A stretch of 64,000 bases of DNA from an uncultured Butyrivibrio sp. (GTDB lineage: Bacteria > Bacillota > Clostridia > Lachnospirales > Lachnospiraceae). The position numbers and the translations under genes are program-made. The stretch is taken from contig NZ_CAMVPU010000009.1 in the NCBI RefSeq assembly GCF_947169445.1, positions 1 through 64,000 on the forward strand, written 5' to 3'. The notes beneath the pieces were generated by a model. That model was given only the letters and a program-made list of their open reading frames with translations, was not told the DNA's origin and made no database searches. This document shows positions 36,882 through 44,815 of the stretch, one piece after another (position 1 is the first letter of the stretch; every line of letters begins with the position of its first letter).

Positions 36882-36954
36882 CGCGTCAATACTGCAAGAA
36901 ACGCTTTTTACAAATTTCGTTTCCTGCTTTTGTGCATTTTTACTTATTCGATTA

Positions 36955-38037
36955 TCACACTACTGAAATAATGGATATTTCTCTTTTCTTGGCAAGATCA
37001 ATATACTGTTCACCGCACTTTACAAGAGGCCTTGCCAGGTGATCCGGGTTAATAAAAATAATATCACCAACCTGTCCGGTACTAAGCATGACTCTGTTTG
37101 CAATAAAAGTATTTATTATGTTAGACAAAAAAGGAAAGATAACCTTTGGATTGAATTTATCGATTCCTTCTTTTTCAAAGAGTTCAATGACAGTAAATGG
37201 GCAGAAAGCTTCCCTGAATTCTCTTCTGCAGGTCATTTCATCATAAACATTTGCCACACATACTATAGAAGCAAGATCATCGATTTTCTCATTTCTAAGC
37301 GCCAGAGGATAGCCTGAGCCATCACGCATTTCATGGTGCATCAGGATACAGTTTCTTATTCGTGTATCAATATTCTTTTTCTGGACAAGGCCATACCCCT
37401 TAGTGACATGAGTTTTCATTATCTTCTGCTCATCAGGGGTAAGCGGAGTCTTTTTATTTATGATTTCAGGAGGAAGCAGCATTTTCCCAATGTCATGCAA
37501 AAGACCTCCTGCAGTAGCCAGATATATTTCCTCCTCAGAAAGTCGCATCCAGGTCGCAATAGTATTGCTGATAAGTGAAACATTCAGTGAGTGCATAAAT
37601 ATCGCGTCGCTGTTATCTCTCATATTATGGAGCATATCGAAAATGCCAGCACTGCCGCCAGCCTCCACGAATAATTTGAAGACCGGTTCTGTCAGTTTAT
37701 CAACATCAAGAGGCATGGTGTCATTGGCTATCATCCTAAAAGATTCTTCAAGTCTCTCGGCGTTTTCTTCGACGTGTTGTTTAAACTTGATAAACTCCTC
37801 TGTATTCCTCAGCCTCTCATTATAGGACAGATCTTTAAGCAGAAGTTCTTCATCAGGGATTACGTCCTGTTTTTCGTCTTCAACAAAGATATTATAGAGG
37901 GAATGCGCTTTAATTCGCTCGATGGATTTTTCGTCGAGGACTGTGCCTTTAGTCAGCACAAGACGATCATCTATGGTGTAGATGTTCTCAGATACAACAA
38001 AACCAGGTTCAAGTTTATCAACAGAAACAAGTTTCAT
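36955..38037 (-). CDS. HD-GYP domain protein (probable c-di-GMP phosphodiesterase)
   Basis: 360 residues, soluble. An N-terminal segment (VDKLEPGFVVSENIYTIDDR) resembles the beta module common in front of HD-GYP domains. The HD-GYP core is complete: FMHSLNVSLISNTI, GLLHDIGKMLLPPEIINKK, MKTHVTKGYGLV and MHHEMRDGSGYPLA. This predicts hydrolysis of c-di-GMP. It has its own possible TATAAT -10 at 38086-38081. It lies upstream of the GT-B/GPH operon on the same strand but is separated from it by the operator region, so they are probably independent. Confidence 0.9.
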   Translation of the reverse strand: MKLVSVDKLEPGFVVSENIYTIDDRLVLTKGTVLDEKSIERIKAHSLYNIFVEDEKQDVIPDEELLLKDLSYNERLRNTEEFIKFKQHVEENAERLEESFRMIANDTMPLDVDKLTEPVFKLFVEAGGSAGIFDMLHNMRDNSDAIFMHSLNVSLISNTIATWMRLSEEEIYLATAGGLLHDIGKMLLPPEIINKKTPLTPDEQKIMKTHVTKGYGLVQKKNIDTRIRNCILMHHEMRDGSGYPLALRNEKIDDLASIVCVANVYDEMTCRREFREAFCPFTVIELFEKEGIDKFNPKVIFPFLSNIINTFIANRVMLSTGQVGDIIFINPDHLARPLVKCGEQYIDLAKKREISIISVV

Positions 38038-38101
38038 ATTGTCTACCTATCCGCCAACAATAATACATTATTACGATTATATTATAACACTTTTTAGGCA
38101 G

Positions 38102-38132
38102 AAAAAAAGCTCTTAACCAAGCGGTTAAGAGC
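38102..38132 (-). terminator. Terminator of the tRNA-Leu gene
   Basis: A perfect 10-bp stem GCTCTTAACC with a four-base loop, followed by seven Ts on the minus strand. It lies three bases after the tRNA 3' end. Confidence 0.9.
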
Positions 38133-38135
38133 TAG

Positions 38136-38218
38136 TGCCGGCAGTGGGACTTGAACCCACACGTGGTTGCCCACAACAGATTTTGAGTCTGCATCGTCTG
38201 CCATTCCGACATGCCGGC
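38136..38218 (-). tRNA. tRNA-Leu (anticodon CAA)
   Basis: 83 nt on the minus strand. The acceptor stem GCCGGCA pairs with TGCCGGC, with discriminator A. The anticodon loop CTCAAAA reads CAA (codon TTG). A long variable arm (class II) marks it as tRNA-Leu, and the T arm holds GTTCAAGTC. The 3' CCA is not encoded. It has its own promoter and terminator. Confidence 0.95.
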
Positions 38219-38257
38219 GAATGCAAAGCTGCAGGTCCTGTGACGTACAGCTTTTTT

Positions 38258-38286
38258 AATATACCACAGATATTTAGTATATTCAA
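38258..38286 (-). promoter_or_regulatory. Promoter of tRNA-Leu
   Basis: On the minus strand TTGAAT (38286-38281), a 17-base spacer and TATATT (38263-38258), about 40 bases before the mature tRNA 5' end. Confidence 0.65.
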
Positions 38287-38296
38287 GAACAAATAT

Positions 38297-39025
38297 TTAT
38301 TTTATGGAAGGGCCACTGAAGCTGTTTTTCACCGCTTCGTAGGATTTCATATCACCGATATCGTGGCGTTTTCCGGGCATCACATAGGCATGCATTGGTG
38401 TGATCCTGCTAAGCCATGCAGCATAGGAGCCGGGAGCATCAGGATTACATCCGTCTTCAAGAGCTTTTCCAATACGCACTATATCCTCTTTTGTATAGTA
38501 ATAAAATGGCGGAACCGCGTGATTTCCCTTTGGATTTACAGGCTTTTCCTCGTAGGATAAGATCAGATTATCAGCGTTCATCTCAATTACCGCCGTCTTC
38601 TGAAGTGCTTCCAATCTGTTCTCTTCGTGGCACATTACACAGGACGTGCCTTTTTTTCTTGCAAATTGTATAAAAGGAACAAGACTAAAATCAAGAACAT
38701 TGTCACCTGCCATAACCAGAAAATCATCTTTCCTGTCACCCACAGCAAGCTGCAGATCTCTTACTGCGCCAAGTCTTGTTTCATTAGTGCTGGTGCCATC
38801 ATCTATGATGGTGATTTTCTCAGGTCTTGTCTCTTTCCACTTTTCAAAATGAGATGCAAATTTATGATTAGATACCACCAGAAACTCTTCTATCTCATCT
38901 GCGATATCTTCAATAAGCCAGTCAAGGATAGGCTTACCTCCGACCTCTAAAAGAGGCTTGGGAAAATTCTCAGTAAGCGGATATAATCTGGTAGCATATC
39001 CAGCCGCTAAAATAATACATTTCAT
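38297..39025 (-). CDS. Sugar-1-phosphate nucleotidyltransferase
   Basis: 242 residues with the nucleotidyltransferase (RmlA/GalU-like) fold. The signature is LAAGYATRLYPLTENFPKPL. The metal-binding Asp is in LVMAGDNVLDFSL, and LSYEEKPVNPKGNHAVPPFY follows in the sugar-binding part. Such enzymes join a sugar 1-phosphate to an NTP to make an NDP-sugar. It overlaps the GHMP kinase gene by four bases (ATGA). The simplest reading is that the kinase makes the sugar 1-phosphate and this enzyme activates it. Nucleotide and sugar specificity cannot be read from the sequence. tRNA-Leu follows downstream. Confidence 0.9.
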   Translation of the reverse strand: MKCIILAAGYATRLYPLTENFPKPLLEVGGKPILDWLIEDIADEIEEFLVVSNHKFASHFEKWKETRPEKITIIDDGTSTNETRLGAVRDLQLAVGDRKDDFLVMAGDNVLDFSLVPFIQFARKKGTSCVMCHEENRLEALQKTAVIEMNADNLILSYEEKPVNPKGNHAVPPFYYYTKEDIVRIGKALEDGCNPDAPGSYAAWLSRITPMHAYVMPGKRHDIGDMKSYEAVKNSFSGPSIK

Positions 39026-40200
39026 AAACTAACCCCCACTCCATCAGCTGACTTACAAATAGCAGCCATATATTTTCCATCCAGTTCCGGATAGAGCTTT
39101 AAATAGCTCTCTCCAACATTTCTTAAAACTTCTTCTGTTTTAGAAGGATCTATAAACGCCATACAGCAGCCCTTAAAGCCGGCTCCCGAAAATCTTCCGC
39201 CATAGATTCCATCTGTCTTTGACATGATCTCATATAGAGAAATAAGCTCAGGACATCCGCACTCATAATTCTCGATGCTGCTTTTGCCCGATTCAAAAAT
39301 AAGTCTGCCGTACTCTTCAAGATCGCCGCTCTCCCAAGCCTTGGCACCAAGCTGTGCCCGTTCAAATTCTCCAAAATAGTGAACAGCTCTTTTACGGAAA
39401 TTCTCAGGAAGTCTGTCTTTATACTCTTCAAACACTTCCACAGGAACATCACGAAGTCTGGCATTTTCAAACTTGCCATATTCAATTCCTGAATATGCCA
39501 TAAGACCGTAAGCTGCTGCCTTGCATTCATCCTGTCTGAGGTTATATGCACTGTTAGCCAGTGATCTCTCAAGACCGCTGAAGAATACTGCAATATCAAA
39601 GGGCTTCATCTTAGAGTTTTTGGGAATAAGAGAAAAGCTGTCATCCTTGCAATCAAGGTAAAGAAGCTGATCCTTTTGACATAAGACCTCACAGGCCTGA
39701 TCCAGCTTACCGCAATTAACTCCAACATACTCATTCTCAGCTTTTTTGGCCATCATAATGAGTTCCCACTCACTTAGTCTGATATTGTTTAGCTTAGTAA
39801 GTGCTGACAAAAAAGCGATGATAACTGCAGCAGATGAGGATAACCCACCTACAGGAAGCGTTCCTTCTATGACAGCGCTCATTCCGACTCTTAGCGGATA
39901 TTTCTCGGAAAGCATCTTGGCTGCGCCTCTTAAGTGATCAGCCCAGTCACCAGCCTTCTCATCCGGAATAGAACTCACATGAAACTGTGCTCTCTTAGGG
40001 AAGTTAAGACTCTGCAGCTCTACAACTCCGTTTTCCTTATGTCCATAAGCTATATGAATTCCCTTATCTATAGCAAGACCATTTATCTTGCCAAACTGGT
40101 GATCAATGTGTGCCCCCAAAGGAGAAATACGATATGGACAAAAGGCCATATTCTCCGGATCACGATTATACAGTTCTTTGTATTTGTCCTCACAACGCAT
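39022..40200 (-). CDS. GHMP sugar kinase, galacturonokinase-like
   Basis: 392 residues, GHMP kinase superfamily, galactokinase branch. The substrate signature reads PYRISPLGAHIDHQFG (22-37), not the GRVNLIGEHTDYNxG of galactokinase. It is close to the PYRICPLGAHIDHQGG I recall for plant galacturonokinase. The ATP site LPVGGLSSSAAVI (about 115) and the C-terminal GRFSGAGFKGCCMAF loop are intact. It is therefore likely to phosphorylate the C1 hydroxyl of galacturonate or a related sugar. It overlaps the nucleotidyltransferase gene by four bases and starts six bases after the Nudix gene. Galactose cannot be excluded as the substrate. Confidence 0.88.
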   Translation of the reverse strand: MRCEDKYKELYNRDPENMAFCPYRISPLGAHIDHQFGKINGLAIDKGIHIAYGHKENGVVELQSLNFPKRAQFHVSSIPDEKAGDWADHLRGAAKMLSEKYPLRVGMSAVIEGTLPVGGLSSSAAVIIAFLSALTKLNNIRLSEWELIMMAKKAENEYVGVNCGKLDQACEVLCQKDQLLYLDCKDDSFSLIPKNSKMKPFDIAVFFSGLERSLANSAYNLRQDECKAAAYGLMAYSGIEYGKFENARLRDVPVEVFEEYKDRLPENFRKRAVHYFGEFERAQLGAKAWESGDLEEYGRLIFESGKSSIENYECGCPELISLYEIMSKTDGIYGGRFSGAGFKGCCMAFIDPSKTEEVLRNVGESYLKLYPELDGKYMAAICKSADGVGVSL

Positions 40201-40206
40201 GTATGA

Positions 40207-40851
40207 TTATTCCCCCAGTTTTTTGTTTTCTTTATAAAGATAATATCCAAGGATATGAAGAGATTGCTTAAAATCCCCGCCATTTATTCTTCGAAGCAGT
40301 TCTTCCTCATCCAGTTCTTTTACATATAAGAATTCCGTATCATCCAGTTCCTGTCCTGAAACCTTCCTGCAATTTCTCGCTGCATAGATATGGACATTAC
40401 TATTTGAAAGGGTGGCATTTGCCGGAACAGTCATCAGATGTGTCCATTCATCTGAAATATAGCCGGTTTCTTCCTTAAGCTCCCTTTTGGCAGCTTCAAA
40501 AGCATCGTCTTCGGTTGCTATGATATTGTCATAAGTAATATATGGAACATCACTTTTTTCCCTATATTCGATAGCCCCCGCCGGAAACTCTGTGGTAACC
40601 TCATCGATTCCATGTCTGTACTGTCTGACACAGATAAATCTTCCCTTTTCATCTGTTGCAATTATAAGTGCAAAGCTATGCTTGGAATAATTGTAAACAG
40701 GTCCTATAACTTCTCCGTTTGGAAGTTTGTAATCGCATTTTCTAAAATCGATCCAGGCATCCTGAACAACATGCTCGGTATTTACTTCTTTCCATCGTAA
40801 TTCTTCATTTTTCTGATTCATATTTTTATCCTGCACAGCTTTACTCGCCAT
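40207..40851 (-). CDS. Nudix hydrolase (ADP-ribose/NDP-sugar pyrophosphatase-like)
   Basis: Up to 214 residues. The Nudix box is EFPAGAIEYRE...AAKRELKEETGY; the helix REL.EETGY is perfect, but about 14 extra residues lie between the first glycine and REL. The upstream strand FICVRQYRHGIDEVTTEFPA is typical of ADP-ribose or NDP-sugar pyrophosphatases. Start is uncertain: the ATG at 40851 overlaps the GH43 gene by 11 bases, while the ATG at 40821 has AGGA eight bases upstream and removes the overlap. It sits six bases before the GHMP kinase, so it may control the pool of NDP-sugars made downstream. Confidence 0.9.
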   Translation of the reverse strand: MASKAVQDKNMNQKNEELRWKEVNTEHVVQDAWIDFRKCDYKLPNGEVIGPVYNYSKHSFALIIATDEKGRFICVRQYRHGIDEVTTEFPAGAIEYREKSDVPYITYDNIIATEDDAFEAAKRELKEETGYISDEWTHLMTVPANATLSNSNVHIYAARNCRKVSGQELDDTEFLYVKELDEEELLRRINGGDFKQSLHILGYYLYKENKKLGE

Positions 40852-41905
40852 AATGCTGTATTAGTCTCTCCATATCTTCTCTAGTGATCTTAATGATTCC
40901 GCCATGTCTCTTTTTACGAGCTCCCAGGTGGTACTCGGTAGAATCAAGTTTCTCGAAATCGCCGCTTGACAGGTCATCAGTGACAAGTGGCAGGTACCCG
41001 CCATTAAAGCTGTACTGATCAACTATAAGGCACCACTTTTTCTGGTTCTCAAGATAGTAGCACTCCGGTCCCTCTACTCCATAAAGCTCTGAAAGGCACT
41101 TTGAATACACTTCTTCAAAAGGTCCATTTATAAGATCCTGGCTCTTTTCAAGGGTAATGACCTTATTAGTCTCATCCTTGGAGAACCTGTAGTACCATCC
41201 ATTATCCCATACGATATCAGTATCTATCACATCATTAGGTCTTTCAATATACTTAAACGCAGGTGTAAAGTTTATGAAATCTGTGGTAAAAGAGCCGTAA
41301 ATGCGCTGTTTGGCACTTCCTTCCCCTTCTTCCTTGACATTGGAAGCAAAGAAAACAAACCAGGCCTCCTTCTCTTTGCAATATACAGCCTCTGGTGCCC
41401 ATACACAACCGGCATTTGGAACACCCACCTCTATAAGACGTTCATCCGACCAGTTGACAAGGTCCTCGGATTCCCACACATACAAAGACCTGCTACCTCT
41501 GCTGGATGCTCTTCCCCAATCGCCATCAGAAGTATCAAGGTCAGTTGCTATGATAAAGTATTTATGAACCTTCTCATCATAAACAATATAAGGATCACGA
41601 ATTCCGGTAGAACCAGTTGTTGCAGTAAGTGCTGGTCTAGCCCCTCCCAGGTCCTTAAAATGCAGTCCATCCTCACTGACCGAAAAATATATTTTCTCAG
41701 AATCTCTGATTCCACTGGTAAAATGAACAAATAAATAAGCCACTTCAGTATTCTCCTTTGCCTCATTTAAAGGCGCTAAACTATTATAAACGAGCAAAAG
41801 AGCCAGTGCAAATATGCAAAGCACCAGCTCCAGCAATCTCTTTTTATATCGCAATGTGTTGATCCTCATAACCCTCAAAGAGTCTTTTTCCATTGAAGGT
41901 TGCAT
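40841..41905 (-). CDS. Membrane-anchored glycoside hydrolase family 43-like protein
   Basis: Up to 354 residues. One N-terminal hydrophobic segment (LLELVLCIFALALLLVYNSL) acts as signal anchor, placing the enzyme outside the cell. The five-bladed GH43 fold follows, with likely catalytic acids in GIRDPYIVYD, NDVIDTDIVWDNGW and VEGPECYY. It therefore probably acts on arabinose-, xylose- or galactose-containing side chains; the specificity is not readable. The start is uncertain. The ATG at 41905 overlaps the preceding gene by 62 bases; the ATG at 41869 shortens the overlap to 26 bases and has GAGG very close. It begins a run of carbohydrate genes ending in the kinase and nucleotidyltransferase. 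Confidence 0.85.
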   Translation of the reverse strand: MQPSMEKDSLRVMRINTLRYKKRLLELVLCIFALALLLVYNSLAPLNEAKENTEVAYLFVHFTSGIRDSEKIYFSVSEDGLHFKDLGGARPALTATTGSTGIRDPYIVYDEKVHKYFIIATDLDTSDGDWGRASSRGSRSLYVWESEDLVNWSDERLIEVGVPNAGCVWAPEAVYCKEKEAWFVFFASNVKEEGEGSAKQRIYGSFTTDFINFTPAFKYIERPNDVIDTDIVWDNGWYYRFSKDETNKVITLEKSQDLINGPFEEVYSKCLSELYGVEGPECYYLENQKKWCLIVDQYSFNGGYLPLVTDDLSSGDFEKLDSTEYHLGARKKRHGGIIKITREDMERLIQHYGE

Positions 41906-42146
41906 CGGTAACGTAAGAGGACACGCCTTTCTTTCCTAAAGACCTGCGTCCATAGAGAACAAGATGAATTCTCTTATCCTCAGTCATATACTCTTCCGAT
42001 ATTTCTTCTGTGTCATTACTTTTCTCAAGAACCTTTTTGAAATCAGATACAAAAGCAGGTATTATCACAGCTCCTATGCTTTGTCCCTGATTTGGTCCAT
42101 ATACCCCCATAATTTCATGCAATAATTTCGTCCTTAGTTCGTCCAT
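41844..42146 (-). CDS. Small protein of unknown function upstream of the GH43 gene
   Basis: 100 residues, soluble, with no signal peptide. The sequence has a helical N-terminus (MDELRTKLLHEIMGVYG), a middle acidic stretch (EKSNDTEEISEEYMTEDKR) and a beta-like end (IHLVLYGRRSLGKKGVSSY). I recognise no family. The ATG at 42146 has GGGGGT four to five bases upstream, preferred over the in-frame start 12 bases earlier. The 3' end overlaps the GH43 gene, which suggests translational coupling and shared expression. Confidence 0.65.
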   Translation of the reverse strand: MDELRTKLLHEIMGVYGPNQGQSIGAVIIPAFVSDFKKVLEKSNDTEEISEEYMTEDKRIHLVLYGRRSLGKKGVSSYVTDATFNGKRLFEGYEDQHIAI

Positions 42147-42243
42147 ATTTACCCCCATAAAATGAATACAAAACTTTTTTGAAATTACAACCCTCTATAT
42201 AAATCCTCCCGCCCCAAGGAAGGATCATATATCAAAAATTTCT

Positions 42244-43890
42244 TTACTGCTGAATTGTCTCAACAATAGATGGAAGAAGCTGTTTCTTACGAGAAACCAC
42301 TCCCGGAAGAATTGCACTATCCCCAGTCACATTAATTCCAAAGGCCGAATTGATCGTATGCTGCGCCTTGCTTCCTGCAAATACCACTTCAGAAGCTTCA
42401 TCAATGATATTGGTCAGCATAAAGAACAGCATATCAAGTCCATCATCAGATGCAACCTTACCAAGCTCAGGCAGGATTTTTTCCTTGATCTCGGAGAGTT
42501 CCTCAGCGCTCATGGAATTGATCTGTCCGATTCCTATGGTCATATCGTCTACAGTGAATTTCTTGAAGTCCTGATGAAGTATTTCTTTAGCACTCTTGCC
42601 GCTTAAGTTAGAACCAGCATGGAACATTTCCTTGGCAAAAGACTCATAATCTACTCCGGCTATTTGAGCCAGCTCTTCACCGGCATTCTTATCGATATTG
42701 GTGCAGGTTGGAGATCTGAACATAAGTGTATCAGACAATATTGCCGCCATCAAAAGACCTGCTGTAGTCTTATCTATCTCAATCTGAAACTCTTTGTACA
42801 TGAGATAAATAATTGTACAGGTAGAGCCAAGAGGCTGATTTCTGAAAAATACAGGTCCTGCAGTCTCTATGGTACGAAGTCTGTGGTGGTCTATGATCTC
42901 AAGGATTTCAGCAGAATCAGCTCCGTTTACTGCCTGATTCTTCTCATTGTGGTCCACTAAAATAAGCTGCTTTTTCTTGGCACCAAGGAAATTTCTTCGG
43001 CTGATCATACCGATATAATGATCATCCTTATCAAGTACAGGGAAGTATCTGTGTCTCATCTGAGCCATAACCTCCTGAATATCCTCAATATAGTCATCCA
43101 TGTGGAAGCATACAAGGCCATCCTTTTTCATAACATGCTCAATTGGCATACTCTGATTGATAAGTCTTGCAACTATAAAGGTATCATGAGGAGTTGTTAT
43201 GATCTTGGTTCCATGTTCCCTCGCCTGAATCTGAATAGTCTTAGCTACATCGGCACCTTCACATACGATAATGCATCCTGCATTCATCTCTATTGCACAA
43301 AGCTGCATATCATATCTGTTACCGAGAATAACAACATCTCCCTCTTCTATGACATTTTCCATCATATCAGGATTAGCTGCAGCGATTACAACCTTTCCCT
43401 TTTTAAGGACATCCTCTATGTCACCAACAATCAGTTCACCGTCCAAAGTCTCAACGATATTCCTGTAGCATGTTCCTGCATCGGATAAGATTTTTGGATC
43501 AATAACGTCCATATATGTCTCAACAATATCGTTGGTAGTAACAATTCCTGTAAGCTCATCGCCTTCTGTAACGCAAAGTGTAACTACTCCCGCATCTCTC
43601 ATCTTGGACCAGGCATTCTTAAGGGACATATTTCTGTCCGTTCCTTCCAGCATCCTGATTTCCATATCTCTTACCTGGGTTCTTACGTCCTTGACATAAG
43701 CAGGTGTCTCAACACCAAAATGAGATAAAACAAACTGTGTCTCTTCATTTAAGTGCCCTGCTCTACAGGCAATATAGTCTGATCCTGTTATCTTTCTTTT
43801 TAAATTTGCATAGGTTATGGCTGCACAGATTGAATCGGTATCAGGATTCTTGTGTCCCATAACTATTACTGGTCTATTCTGCTTATTCAT
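42244..43890 (-). CDS. ppaC: Family II inorganic pyrophosphatase with CBS and DRTGG domains
   Basis: 548 residues. The DHH-type metal site opens with VMGHKNPDTDSICAAITY. A regulatory insert of about 250 residues carries two CBS domains around a DRTGG domain. The catalytic part resumes with EIIDHHRLRTIE and FRNQPLGSTCTIIY. The DHHA2 domain ends near VVSRKKQLLPS. Family II enzymes are manganese-dependent and hydrolyse pyrophosphate; the CBS-DRTGG form is inhibited by AMP/ADP and activated by diadenosine polyphosphates. It is cytoplasmic. It follows the ttcA-like gene on the same strand after 37 bases. Confidence 0.95.
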   Translation of the reverse strand: MNKQNRPVIVMGHKNPDTDSICAAITYANLKRKITGSDYIACRAGHLNEETQFVLSHFGVETPAYVKDVRTQVRDMEIRMLEGTDRNMSLKNAWSKMRDAGVVTLCVTEGDELTGIVTTNDIVETYMDVIDPKILSDAGTCYRNIVETLDGELIVGDIEDVLKKGKVVIAAANPDMMENVIEEGDVVILGNRYDMQLCAIEMNAGCIIVCEGADVAKTIQIQAREHGTKIITTPHDTFIVARLINQSMPIEHVMKKDGLVCFHMDDYIEDIQEVMAQMRHRYFPVLDKDDHYIGMISRRNFLGAKKKQLILVDHNEKNQAVNGADSAEILEIIDHHRLRTIETAGPVFFRNQPLGSTCTIIYLMYKEFQIEIDKTTAGLLMAAILSDTLMFRSPTCTNIDKNAGEELAQIAGVDYESFAKEMFHAGSNLSGKSAKEILHQDFKKFTVDDMTIGIGQINSMSAEELSEIKEKILPELGKVASDDGLDMLFFMLTNIIDEASEVVFAGSKAQHTINSAFGINVTGDSAILPGVVSRKKQLLPSIVETIQQ

Positions 43891-43927
43891 TAACTACTCT
43901 CTCCTAATAACATATAGAAAATGAGCA

Positions 43928-44809
43928 TTACTCATCTCCATCGCCTAAGCTGCTGTCATATTCATCCAAAAAATGATGTCTTTCACCATTTTTGTCTTTA
44001 TAACATATTATCGCATTAAGGTGTATATTTTCTACACTTTTAAAAATATTTGCCTCTATATAGGAACTTTTTTCCCGAAGCTTTTTTATAAGCGCTTTTG
44101 TCTCAGCTCTTTTTGAGGTTGAGCTGTCATTTTTAAGATTACCTTCTTTTTCAAGTTTCTCTGTAAGTCTGCAGGCGCACCTGATAAACTTAAGCTCATT
44201 ATAGTTCATCCAGTGGATGATGTCTTCCTCTCTTACAAGATAAAGAGGACGGATAAGCTCCATTCCTTCAAAGTTGGTACTATGGAGTTTGGGCATCATG
44301 GTCTGTATCTGTCCGCCATACATCATTCCCATCAGTATAGTCTCAATAACATCATCATAGTGGTGTCCAAGAGCAATCTTATTACAGCCAAGTTCTTTTG
44401 CCTTACTGTACAGCGCACCTCTTCTCATTCTGGCACAGGGGTAACAGGGCGATCCTTCTATCCTGTCTGTGATATTGAAAATCTGAGAATCAAAGACTGT
44501 GATCGGTATCTGCATAAGCTGCGCATTTCTAATGATATTCTCATAGTTTTCATCATTGTAGCCCGGATTCATTACAAGATATACCACTTCAAAATTGTGT
44601 ATTCCATGCCTTGAAAGCTCCTGAAAGAGCTTGGCAAGCAGCATGGAATCTTTTCCGCCGGAAATACATACAGCAATCTTATCACCCTCTTCTATAAGCT
44701 GATAAGTATTAATTGCCTTTGTAAACTGGCTCCATATTTCTTTTCTGAATTTTTTGATTATTGACCGCTCTATTTCCTGACAGCGGTCCATTTTTCTTTT
44801 TTCTGACAT
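43928..44809 (-). CDS. TtcA-like tRNA thiolation enzyme
   Basis: 293 residues, TtcA/TtuA branch of the PP-loop ATPases. The PP-loop is CISGGKDSMLLAKL, and the iron-sulfur cysteines lie in GSPCYPCARMRRGALYS, matching the CxxC block of TtcA. GHHYDDVIETILMGMMYGG is also characteristic. TtcA makes 2-thiocytidine at position 32 of certain tRNAs. The third cluster cysteine may be in FIRCACRLTEK. The C-terminal tail is longer and more basic than in E. coli TtcA, so the exact target base is uncertain. It ends six bases after the ABC exporter gene start side and is probably in one operon with it. Confidence 0.88.
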   Translation of the reverse strand: MSEKRKMDRCQEIERSIIKKFRKEIWSQFTKAINTYQLIEEGDKIAVCISGGKDSMLLAKLFQELSRHGIHNFEVVYLVMNPGYNDENYENIIRNAQLMQIPITVFDSQIFNITDRIEGSPCYPCARMRRGALYSKAKELGCNKIALGHHYDDVIETILMGMMYGGQIQTMMPKLHSTNFEGMELIRPLYLVREEDIIHWMNYNELKFIRCACRLTEKLEKEGNLKNDSSTSKRAETKALIKKLREKSSYIEANIFKSVENIHLNAIICYKDKNGERHHFLDEYDSSLGDGDE

Positions 44810-44815
44810 TGTACC

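Noticed and set aside
36884..36889. TTGACG as a complete promoter for the GT-B-like gene
   Set aside because: The hexamer is a fair -35, but no acceptable -10 occurs at 16-18 bases, so a promoter was not called.
38225..38254. Inverted repeat AAAGCTG/CAGCTTT with a plus-strand T run
   Set aside because: No plus-strand gene ends here and it lies in the leader of the tRNA transcript; seven base pairs with a long loop is weak.
42219..42237. Possible terminator after ppaC
   Set aside because: The arms match at only seven of eight positions and no T tract follows.
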